A stretch of DNA of 64,000 nt from Ga0077530 sp046293075. Its GTDB lineage: Bacteria; Pseudomonadota; Alphaproteobacteria; Rhizobiales; Hyphomicrobiaceae. The position numbers and the translations under genes are program-made. Shown piece by piece: positions 50,108 to 57,339 of this stretch (position 1 is the stretch's first letter; every line of letters starts with the position of its first letter). The notes beneath the pieces were generated by a model that was not told where the DNA came from, did not search any database, and was given only the letters and a program-made list of their open reading frames with translations. The stretch lies in the NCBI GenBank assembly GCA_046293075.1, contig JBKBPL010000022.1, positions 10,409-74,408 of the forward strand. Direction: 5' to 3'.

Positions 50108-52567
50108 TTGCCATCCTTCTCGCAAAGCCTGGAACAGGCCCTCCACCGCGCGCTCGAGTATGCCAACGAGCGGTCGCATGAGTATGCAACGCTCGAGCAC
50201 CTGCTGCTGGCGCTGCTCGATGACAGCGACGCCGCCGGCGTCATGCGCGCGTGCAACGTCGACATCGAGAAGATCCGCCGCCGCGTCACCGAGTTCCTCG
50301 ACGAGGAGCTCGACATGCACGTGTCGAAGAACAGCGTTGAGGCCGCGCCGACCACGGCCTTCCAGCGCGTCATCCACCGCGCGGTGGTGCACGTGCAGTC
50401 TTCAAGCCGCGAGGAGGTGACGGGCGCCCAGGTGCTGGTCGCGCTCTTCGCCGAGCGTGAGAGCCATGCCGCGTTCTTCCTGCAGGAGCAGGAGATGACG
50501 CGGTTCGACGCCGTGCAGTACATCAGCCATGGCATTGCCAAGCGGCCGGGCATGAACGAGCCGCGCCAGGTCCGCGGCGTCGATGACGACGGCGGCAGCG
50601 ACGGCGCGTCGGGCGACAAGAAGCCGGGTGCCGATGCGCTCAATACCTACTGCGTCAACCTGAACAAGAAGGCCCGGGAAGGCAAGATCGATCCGTTGAT
50701 CGGGCGCCTGCCCGAGGTGCTGCGCACGATCCAGGTGCTCTGCCGGCGCCAGAAGAACAATCCGCTGTTCGTCGGCGACCCCGGCGTCGGCAAGACGGCC
50801 ATCGCGGAGGGCCTGGCGCGCAAGATCATCCGCGGCGAGGTGCCGGAGGTCTTGCGCGACGCGACGATCTTCGCGCTCGACATGGGCGCGCTGCTTGCAG
50901 GCACGCGCTATCGCGGCGACTTCGAGGAGCGTCTCAAGGCGGTGATGAAGGAGGTCGAGGCCTATCCGGGCGCCATCCTGTTCATCGACGAGATCCACAC
51001 CGTGATCGGCGCCGGCGCCACCTCGGGCGGCGCGATGGATGCATCCAACCTGCTGAAGCCCGCGCTTCAGTCGGGGGCCGTGCGCTGCATTGGCTCGACG
51101 ACCTACAAGGAGTATCGCCAGCACTTCGAGAAGGATCGCGCGCTCGTCCGCCGCTTCCAGAAGATCGACGTCAAGGAGCCGTCGGTCGAGGACACGATCG
51201 AGATCCTGAAGGGTCTGAAGCCGTACTTCGAGAACTTCCACAAGCTCAGGTACACGCGCGGCGCGATCAAGGCGGCGGTGGAGCTTTCGGCGAAGTACAT
51301 CCACGACCGCAAGCTGCCGGACAAGGCGATCGACGTCATCGACGAGACGGGGGCCAGCCAGATGCTGGTCCCTGAGGAGAATCGCAAGAAGAAGATCGGC
51401 GTGAGCGAGATCGAGGCGACCATTGCCACGATGGCCCGCATTCCGCCGAAGACCGTCTCCAAGTCCGATGCCGAGGTCATGGCGAACCTGGAGAAGGACC
51501 TGAAGCGGGTCGTCTTCGGCCAGGACAAGGCCATCGAGGCGCTGGCGAGCGCGATCAAGCTGGCCCGAGCGGGCTTGCGCGAGCCGGAGAAGCCGATCGG
51601 CTGCTACCTGTTCTCGGGTCCGACCGGCGTCGGCAAGACCGAGGTCGCCAAGCAGCTCGCCAGCCTCATGGGTATCGAGCTCCTGCGCTTCGACATGTCC
51701 GAGTACATGGAGAAGCACACGGTCTCGCGGCTGATCGGTGCGCCGCCGGGCTATGTCGGCTTCGACCAGGGCGGCCTTCTGACCGACGGGATCGATCAGC
51801 ATCCGCATAGCGTTCTCCTGCTCGATGAGATCGAGAAGGCGCATCCGGACCTGTTCAACATCCTTCTGCAGGTCATGGACCACGGGAAGCTGACCGATCA
51901 CAACGGCAAGCAGGTCGACTTCCGCAACGTCATCCTGATCATGACGACCAATGCCGGCGCGGCCGACATGGCCAAGCCGGCAATCGGCTTCAACCGCTCG
52001 AAGCGGGAAGGCGATGACACGGAGGCGATCAACCGGCTCTTCACGCCGGAGTTCCGCAACCGGCTCGACGCCGTGGTGGCGTTCAACGGTCTGCCGGAGG
52101 ATGTCATCACCAAGGTCGTCGAGAAGTTCGTCTTCCAGCTCGAGGCTCAGCTTGCTGACCGCGGCGTGACCATCGAGCTCGGCGAAGGCGCCACCAAATG
52201 GCTGGTCACCAAGGGCTACGACGAGCGGTTCGGCGCCCGGCCGATGGCGCGCGTCATTCAGGAGTACATCAAGAAGCCGCTGGCGGAGGAACTGCTGTTC
52301 GGCAAGCTCGAGCATGGCGGGATCGTCAAGATCACCACCGAGGGCACGGGCGAGGACGCGAAGCTCGCTTTCGAGTACCTGCCGGCCGATCCTGCTTTGA
52401 AGCAGGCCAAGGTCAAGGCGGAAGAAGAGGAGGATGACGACGATATCGTCGATGACGATCCTCCGGCCGATGTGCTTGTCGGTGCGGGGGCGAAGCGTTC
52501 GCTCGCCGCACCGAAGAAGCCCTCGGGGGCAGTGCCGAGCGTGCCGCGACGCAGGAAAGACGACTGA
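50108..52567 (+). CDS. clpA: ATP-dependent Clp protease ATPase subunit ClpA
   Basis: An 819-residue unfoldase that feeds ClpP. The N-domain (1-145) begins PSFSQSLEQALHRALEYANER; AAA-1 has Walker A GDPGVGKTAIAEGLA and GTRYRGDFEERLKAV; AAA-2 has GPTGVGKTEVAKQL and Walker B VLLLDEIEKAHPDLFNILLQ. The ClpP-binding loop reads AIGFN. A long acidic insert ends the protein (EEEEDDDDIVDDDPPAD) followed by a basic tail. The start is TTG at 50108; no ATG or GTG lies before the conserved N-terminus. A strong terminator follows 27 bases after the stop. Confidence 0.95.
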   Translation: MPSFSQSLEQALHRALEYANERSHEYATLEHLLLALLDDSDAAGVMRACNVDIEKIRRRVTEFLDEELDMHVSKNSVEAAPTTAFQRVIHRAVVHVQSSSREEVTGAQVLVALFAERESHAAFFLQEQEMTRFDAVQYISHGIAKRPGMNEPRQVRGVDDDGGSDGASGDKKPGADALNTYCVNLNKKAREGKIDPLIGRLPEVLRTIQVLCRRQKNNPLFVGDPGVGKTAIAEGLARKIIRGEVPEVLRDATIFALDMGALLAGTRYRGDFEERLKAVMKEVEAYPGAILFIDEIHTVIGAGATSGGAMDASNLLKPALQSGAVRCIGSTTYKEYRQHFEKDRALVRRFQKIDVKEPSVEDTIEILKGLKPYFENFHKLRYTRGAIKAAVELSAKYIHDRKLPDKAIDVIDETGASQMLVPEENRKKKIGVSEIEATIATMARIPPKTVSKSDAEVMANLEKDLKRVVFGQDKAIEALASAIKLARAGLREPEKPIGCYLFSGPTGVGKTEVAKQLASLMGIELLRFDMSEYMEKHTVSRLIGAPPGYVGFDQGGLLTDGIDQHPHSVLLLDEIEKAHPDLFNILLQVMDHGKLTDHNGKQVDFRNVILIMTTNAGAADMAKPAIGFNRSKREGDDTEAINRLFTPEFRNRLDAVVAFNGLPEDVITKVVEKFVFQLEAQLADRGVTIELGEGATKWLVTKGYDERFGARPMARVIQEYIKKPLAEELLFGKLEHGGIVKITTEGTGEDAKLAFEYLPADPALKQAKVKAEEEEDDDDIVDDDPPADVLVGAGAKRSLAAPKKPSGAVPSVPRRRKDD

Positions 52568-52594
52568 GGCGATGCGCCGAGCGGTCTAGACAGG

Positions 52595-52620
52595 AAATGC
52601 CCGCCACTGGCGGGCATTTT
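52595..52620. terminator. rho-independent terminator after clpA
   Basis: A perfect 11-bp stem, AAATGCCCGCC (52595-52605) and GGCGGGCATTT (52609-52619), with a three-base ACT loop and T-run TTTT on the right, A-run on the left. It ends clpS-clpA and, since the HIT gene converges, probably acts in both directions. It is the clearest terminator in the window. Confidence 0.9.
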
Positions 52621-52656
52621 CATGTTCGGGCACTGGGGTAATGGCCGGACTGCCGC

Positions 52657-53085
52657 TCAAAGGTTGAGCGCCTGACGCAGCTTCTCGGCGTTGGCCGCCA
52701 GCACCTCGGGCTTCTCCATCTGGCCGGTGTGCGGCTGCAGTTTCTGGCTGTTCCAGCGCGGCAGTACATGAAAGTGGAGATGGAAGACGACTTGGCCGCC
52801 AGCGGTTTCATTGAACTGCTGGAGCGTGATGCCGTCTGCGTCGAAGGCCTTCAGTGACGCGCGCGCAACCTTTTGCGCCGTCGCCAGACAGGCCGCGAGC
52901 TGAGCCGGGCTCGCGTCGAGGATGTTGCGCGCCGGCGTCTTCGGGATCACGAGTGAGTGCCCCCGCGAGCGCGGCATGATATCCATGAACGCCAGCGTGT
53001 CGGCATCCTCGTAAACCTTGTAGGCCGGCAGTTCGCCGCGAAGGATCTTGGCGAAGATGTTGCTGCTGTCGTAGGCGCTGCTCAT
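52657..53085 (-). CDS. HIT family nucleotide hydrolase/transferase
   Basis: A 142-residue histidine-triad protein of the Hint branch. The catalytic block is VVFHLHFHVLPRW (HxHxH), and the fold starts NIFAKILRGELPAYKVYEDADTLAFMD, with SRGHSLVIPK in the middle. It likely cleaves phosphoramidate or adenylated substrates (AMP-lysine or similar). The physiological substrate is unknown. Single gene between the clpA terminator and the divergent rhodanese. Confidence 0.92.
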   Translation of the reverse strand: MSSAYDSSNIFAKILRGELPAYKVYEDADTLAFMDIMPRSRGHSLVIPKTPARNILDASPAQLAACLATAQKVARASLKAFDADGITLQQFNETAGGQVVFHLHFHVLPRWNSQKLQPHTGQMEKPEVLAANAEKLRQALNL

Positions 53086-53250
53086 CAGGCATCTCCATCA
53101 ACCACGTCGCGTGTTAAGCCCGCATGCAACTCGGCGTCAAGGGCATGGGTGCGCATCTGCACGTGCAGGGCGGCGCACTTGTCGGCGCCGTCTCAGGGTG
53201 CCATCGTCGCTTCGAAACACCGCAGATGTCTCTTTCAGGGAGCCCATGAA

Positions 53251-53661
53251 ATGCCTCAGACGATCACCAAGAGCGTCATGACGATGGTCAAGGAGGCCAA
53301 GAGCGAGATCGAGGAACTTCCGCCGGAGGAAGCCATCAAGCTGCACGGCAATCCGGACGTTGTTCTTGTCGATATCCGCGATCCGCGCGAGCTCGAGCGC
53401 GATGGCAAGGTGCCCGGCGCCTTCCATGCGCCGCGTGGCATGCTCGAATTCTGGATCGATCCCGCCAGCCCGTATTTCAAACCGATCTTCGGCGAGGATA
53501 AGAAGTTCGTCTTCTTCTGCGCGGGGGCACTGCGCTCCGCGCTTGCTGCCAAGACCGTGCAGGACATGGGGTTGAGGCCCGTCGCCCATATCCTCGGCGG
53601 TTTCAAGGGATGGAAGGAAGCAGGCGGCCCCGTCGAGCCCGGCGGTAAGAAGCCCGGCTGA
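53251..53661 (+). CDS. single-domain rhodanese-like protein
   Basis: A 136-residue rhodanese. It has a short helical N-terminus (KSVMTMVKEAKSEIEEL), DVVLVDIRDPRELERDGKVPGAFHAPRGML, and the active loop FFCAGALRSALAAKT with Cys90, followed by the LGGFKGWKEAGGP close. The loop C-x5-S is the sulfurtransferase length. It probably carries persulfide sulfur in the cytosol. ATG 53251 has GGGAG upstream. The LLM gene begins within 10 bases, suggesting one transcript. Confidence 0.9.
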   Translation: MPQTITKSVMTMVKEAKSEIEELPPEEAIKLHGNPDVVLVDIRDPRELERDGKVPGAFHAPRGMLEFWIDPASPYFKPIFGEDKKFVFFCAGALRSALAAKTVQDMGLRPVAHILGGFKGWKEAGGPVEPGGKKPG

Positions 53662-53667
53662 GTGCCC

Positions 53668-54678
53668 ATGGCTGATTTCCCCATTTCGGTGCTCGACCAG
53701 TCGCCGATCATCGGCGATGCCACGCCTGCCGAAGCCATCCAGTCGACGATCGCGCTTGCCCGCTTCGCGGATGTGCTTGGCTATCACCGCTACTGGCTCG
53801 CCGAGCATCACGGCCTTCTGGGTCTTGCCGATGCGAGCCCTGAGATCCTGCTCGCGCGGCTTGGTGCCGAGACCGAGCGCATCCGCATCGGCACGGGCGG
53901 TATCATGCTGCCCTACTATGCAAGCTTCAAGATCGCCGAGCAGTTCCGGATGCTCGAGGCACTCTATCCGGGCCGAATCGATCTCGGGCTCGGACGCGCG
54001 CCAGGTGGTCATCCGCGTACGGCGCGTGTGCTGTTCGACGGCAAGCCGATGGACAGCGAGGAAGGCTTCGTGCGCCAGCTCATGGAGCTTTCGGCGATCT
54101 TCAAAGGCACGGTGCCGGATGGCCATCCACTTCATGGCGAAATCGCCAATCCTGTCGGACCGACAAACCCTGAGATGTGGGTGCTCGGCTCATCGACCGG
54201 CGGCGCTTCCTTCGCCGCGCATCTCGGGATGCGCTTTGCGTTTGCGCATTTCATTAATGCCTACACCGGTGCCCAGGTTGCCCACGCGTATCGTGAGCAC
54301 TTCCGAAAAGGGCATGACGAGGAACCGCGCCTCGCGCTCGCCATGATCGCGCTCTGTGCCGATAGTCCCGAGGAGGCTCAGGCGATCGAGAAAGCGATGC
54401 TGCTGCGTTGGGCGTGGACCGCGATGGGCATCAACCGCCGGATGCCGACGCTCGAGCAAGCCGCCGCGCACCAGATGACGGAGCGCGAGGCGGCGATCGC
54501 CGCGCGCGAGCGGCCGCGTGCAACGATCGGATCGGTTGATGAGGTCGCCACCCGCATCGTCGACCTCAAGGCCGAGTTCAATGCCGACGAGGTGATTGTT
54601 GTCGCCATCGCGCCGTCCTACGAGATTCGCACGCGTACGCTGCGCCAGCTCGCGGCCGCCTTCGGGCTTGGCACGTGA
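53668..54678 (+). CDS. LLM-class flavin-dependent oxidoreductase (luciferase-like)
   Basis: A 336-residue bacterial luciferase-like protein of the MsuD-independent, alkanal-monooxygenase-like group. Motifs are FPISVLDQSPI, YHRYWLAEHHG, IRIGTGGIMLPYYASFKIAEQFRMLEALYPGRIDLGLGRAPG (as successive strands) and PEMWVLGSSTGGASFAAHLGMRFAFAHF. No activity is known for many members of this branch. A GTG at 53662 overlaps no stop and could also start it; ATG 53668 is preferred. Confidence 0.88.
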   Translation: MADFPISVLDQSPIIGDATPAEAIQSTIALARFADVLGYHRYWLAEHHGLLGLADASPEILLARLGAETERIRIGTGGIMLPYYASFKIAEQFRMLEALYPGRIDLGLGRAPGGHPRTARVLFDGKPMDSEEGFVRQLMELSAIFKGTVPDGHPLHGEIANPVGPTNPEMWVLGSSTGGASFAAHLGMRFAFAHFINAYTGAQVAHAYREHFRKGHDEEPRLALAMIALCADSPEEAQAIEKAMLLRWAWTAMGINRRMPTLEQAAAHQMTEREAAIAARERPRATIGSVDEVATRIVDLKAEFNADEVIVVAIAPSYEIRTRTLRQLAAAFGLGT

Positions 54679-54699
54679 GGCGGGGAGAGCGGTCGCTCT

Positions 54700-55848
54700 T
54701 CAGCGCGACGGTGCGTTCCGGCGTGCGGGCGCAGAGCCGAGAGTCAGGGGCTCAATGCGATCGCCCATGCCGATGGCGGCTGCGGCTTCCGTCAGCGGCG
54801 CCCACAGTTGACGCCGGAGCACGAGCGACATGCGCTTGGGGCGCGGCGCCCGGTCGAGACGGGCAAAGGACTGGCTCCCCATCCAGGCGTGGACGGCTTG
54901 CCAAACGGACGGCGCGGCGCGCCGGTTACCGATCCCCCTGAGCTGCACGATGAACGGCACGCCGACTTCGTCGCTGCGCAGGCCCAGTTCCAGCGTCGCA
55001 ACCGGCTTGCCGCGGCTGCGTACGCTGAAGAGGCGCGAGCGCATGTGCCCGAGGCGCAGCGCGTAGAGATCGAGGCAGTTGCGCATGGAGGCGCACTCGG
55101 CGAACAGGTCCTCGGGGCCCTTCAGTGCGACGAACGTGTAGCCCATGGCCGTGCCGTCTGCGAACCAGGTGTTGGGGAAGCCTGTGCCGAGCGCCAGCAG
55201 ACCCTCGATCCGCTTGCGCCAGTTCGCAGTCTCGTCGCGCGCCGCGCGGGGGCCGGTGCGCGGCGTCCAGACCTGTCGCTGGATGCGGCCGGCAAGCGTT
55301 TCGGGACGTTTGGCAAAAAAGGCCCAGGCAAGCATCCACAACGCTTCCGTCGCCGGCGCTGAGGGCGGGGCAAGCCGCGCGTGGCGTGCGAACCAGAGGC
55401 CGATGTCACGTCCGGCCAGGCGGTCAGCGAGACTAATGAAGTCGAGCCAGGGCAGCATGCCCTCGGGGTGACGGGGCAAACCCGGCACGACCGCGAGGGC
55501 GAACTCGGGGTCGTTCGGCAGGACCGGGAGCGGGCCGGTAAGGGCGGCCGGCGGAAGGCGCCGGAGCCAGAAGGGGAGCCCCAGGACTTGCGCGGCCACC
55601 TTGAGCTTCTTGCCGGCGAGAACCGCATCGAGTGCGGTGCGGCGCTGCTCCTCTGCCCCATGGCCGGTCGCCAGGGCGAAGAGCAGGGCGGGAAAGGAAG
55701 CGGCGAGGTCCTCCACATTGCGGTTGCCCTCGGTGAGCTGGGCAATCCGCGAGCGATAGGGCGCCGGGAACATCTGCCTGTGCAGCTCCGGCGCCTCGCC
55801 GCCATCGCTCGCGCCGGGCGCATGCACGTGAGCGCAATGCAAGACCAT
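54700..55848 (-). CDS. PcfJ-like protein
   Basis: A 382-residue protein. The C-terminal third carries a PcfJ-like core: LFAECASMRNCLDLYALR, HMRSRLFSVRSRGKPVATLELGL and FIVQLRGIGNRRAAPSVWQAVHAWM (as consecutive motifs), matching the pattern of an E..xM-x-NC..Y segment and a final strand pair. PcfJ domains occur in conjugative-plasmid genes and, as here, in chromosomal copies of unknown role. The N-terminal two thirds is helix-rich and Leu/Pro/Trp-rich without a recognised domain. No conjugation genes are nearby. The assignment rests on pattern memory. Confidence 0.6.
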   Translation of the reverse strand: MVLHCAHVHAPGASDGGEAPELHRQMFPAPYRSRIAQLTEGNRNVEDLAASFPALLFALATGHGAEEQRRTALDAVLAGKKLKVAAQVLGLPFWLRRLPPAALTGPLPVLPNDPEFALAVVPGLPRHPEGMLPWLDFISLADRLAGRDIGLWFARHARLAPPSAPATEALWMLAWAFFAKRPETLAGRIQRQVWTPRTGPRAARDETANWRKRIEGLLALGTGFPNTWFADGTAMGYTFVALKGPEDLFAECASMRNCLDLYALRLGHMRSRLFSVRSRGKPVATLELGLRSDEVGVPFIVQLRGIGNRRAAPSVWQAVHAWMGSQSFARLDRAPRPKRMSLVLRRQLWAPLTEAAAAIGMGDRIEPLTLGSAPARRNAPSR

Positions 55849-56103
55849 GCTCGCCTGCCTCCGCTTGCCGCCTCGGATGAACCGGACAGCCCATCCATCT
55901 CACGCGATCGGGTAATGCTACAAGATGGCGAAAGCGGGTGCGGCCCGGTGAGGTGGCGTCGTTTTCTACAGCCCTGACATGCAAGCCGCGCTTCCCGGCC
56001 CGACGAATGCCTTAGGCCGAAAGCAGCATTCCTGTGCTGAATGGGGCACTTGATCACGTCCGCGATCTGTCGGAGAAGGGGGCGATCAACCAGGAAACCG
56101 CTG

Positions 56104-57003
56104 ATGGCCATTCTCGTCGACAAGAGCACCAAAGTCATCTGTCAGGGTATCACCGGCAGCCAGGGCACCTTCCACACCAAGGCCGCAAAGACCTACGGGA
56201 CCCAGATCGTCGGCGGCGTGACCCCCGGCCGGGGCGGCTCGCGGCACCCCGATCCCGAGCTTGCCGACGTGCCGATCTTCGATACCGTCAAGCAGGCCAA
56301 GGAAGCGACGGGGGCCACGGCGACCTCGATCTACGTTCCGCCGCCCTTTGCCGCCGATGCCATTCTGGAAGCGATCGACGCCGAGATCCCGCTGATCGTC
56401 TGTATCACGGAGGGCATCCCCGTGATGGACATGATCAAGGTCAAGCGGGCGCTCTCGGGGAGCTGGTCGCGCCTGATCGGGCCGAACTGCCCCGGCGTGC
56501 TGACGCCAAACCAGTGCAAGATCGGCATCATGCCCGGCAACATCTTCAAGAAGGGCAATGTTGGCATCGTTTCGCGCTCCGGTACGCTGACCTACGAGGC
56601 GGTGAAGCAGACGAGCGATGCCGGGCTCGGCCAGTCAACGGCCGTCGGGATCGGCGGCGACCCGGTCAAGGGCACGGATTTCATCGAAGTGCTCGACATG
56701 TTCCTTTCCGATACCGAGACCGAGGCGATCATCATGATCGGCGAGATCGGCGGGTCCTCTGAGGAGGATGCCTGCGAGTTCATTCGGCGCGAGGCGGCGA
56801 AGGGGCGCTCCAAGCCCATGGCCGGCTTCATTGCCGGCGCGACGGCGCCGCCAGGCCGCCGCATGGGCCATGCCGGCGCCATCATCTCGGGTGGCAAGGG
56901 CAAGGCCGAGGACAAGTTCGCGGCGATGCGCGCCGCCGGCATCGCGGTCGCAGATAGCCCGGCGAGCCTCGGGACGACGCTGCTCGCGGCGGCCAAAGGC
57001 TGA
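56104..57003 (+). CDS. sucD: succinyl-CoA synthetase alpha subunit
   Basis: A 299-residue subunit that binds CoA and carries the phosphohistidine. Motifs are VICQGITGSQGTFHTKAA, GGVTPGRGGSRH, IYVPPPFAADAI, GIPVMDMIKVK, IGPNCPGVLTP, GIVSRSGTLTYEAVKQT, GIGGDPVKGTDFIEVLDMF, and the active His in PPGRRMGHAGAIISGG. It is not the malate thiokinase form by pattern. ATG 56104 has AGGAAA upstream. The usual partner gene sucC is absent from the 5' side; a divergent PcfJ-like gene is there instead. Confidence 0.95.
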   Translation: MAILVDKSTKVICQGITGSQGTFHTKAAKTYGTQIVGGVTPGRGGSRHPDPELADVPIFDTVKQAKEATGATATSIYVPPPFAADAILEAIDAEIPLIVCITEGIPVMDMIKVKRALSGSWSRLIGPNCPGVLTPNQCKIGIMPGNIFKKGNVGIVSRSGTLTYEAVKQTSDAGLGQSTAVGIGGDPVKGTDFIEVLDMFLSDTETEAIIMIGEIGGSSEEDACEFIRREAAKGRSKPMAGFIAGATAPPGRRMGHAGAIISGGKGKAEDKFAAMRAAGIAVADSPASLGTTLLAAAKG

Positions 57004-57339
57004 GTTCTGCCGGCCCATCGTCCGGCTGGGTTCACGGTCTGTCAGTGTTTTCCGCGTCTAAGCTCCCGGTACGCCGCCGGCCGGCGGGGGCCGGCGCGCG
57101 TCGCCTCCGGCGCCTGAAGAACGTGCACCCATACGTCACGCGTCCTCAGTAATGTGTGGCGCCCATGACAGAATCGTTGCACGCCCACCCATTGCACCCC
57201 GCCCGGGGTGCACCGATGTAATGACTACTCACGTGGTCGGATATGGTCTAAGGAACGCCGCAATCTTAAGCCGGATGCGCCGCAAGCCGGCGGCATTCGT
57301 GCGCCCGGCACGTTAGGCCACAACAGGACGAAACCTGAG
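57004..57339. other. 336-base gap between sucD and sucA
   Basis: No supported gene. The gap holds a 14-bp GC palindrome CCGCCGGCCGGCGG (57074-57087) soon after sucD and, further on, a perfect 20-bp inverted repeat annotated separately. The AT-richer stretch from about 57215 to 57270 could contain a promoter for sucA. Such a gap is unusual between sucD and sucA and suggests separate control. Confidence 0.4.
57193..57212. promoter_or_regulatory. perfect inverted repeat TGCACCCCG-CC-CGGGGTGCA upstream of sucA
   Basis: Nine-base arms pair perfectly across a CC centre. There is no T-run after it, and it lies 128 bases upstream of the sucA start, so an operator is more likely than a terminator. 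A partial extra half-site, TTGCACGCC, precedes it near 57178. No known factor is assigned. Confidence 0.45.

Noticed and set aside
50402..52315. A 637-codon frame antisense to clpA
   Set aside because: clpA is certain from two AAA modules; the opposite frame is a codon-phase shadow.
57074..57087. CCGCCGGCCGGCGG after sucD as a terminator
   Set aside because: A self-complementary palindrome without loop and without a following T-run; a poor intrinsic terminator and likely by chance in G+C-rich DNA.
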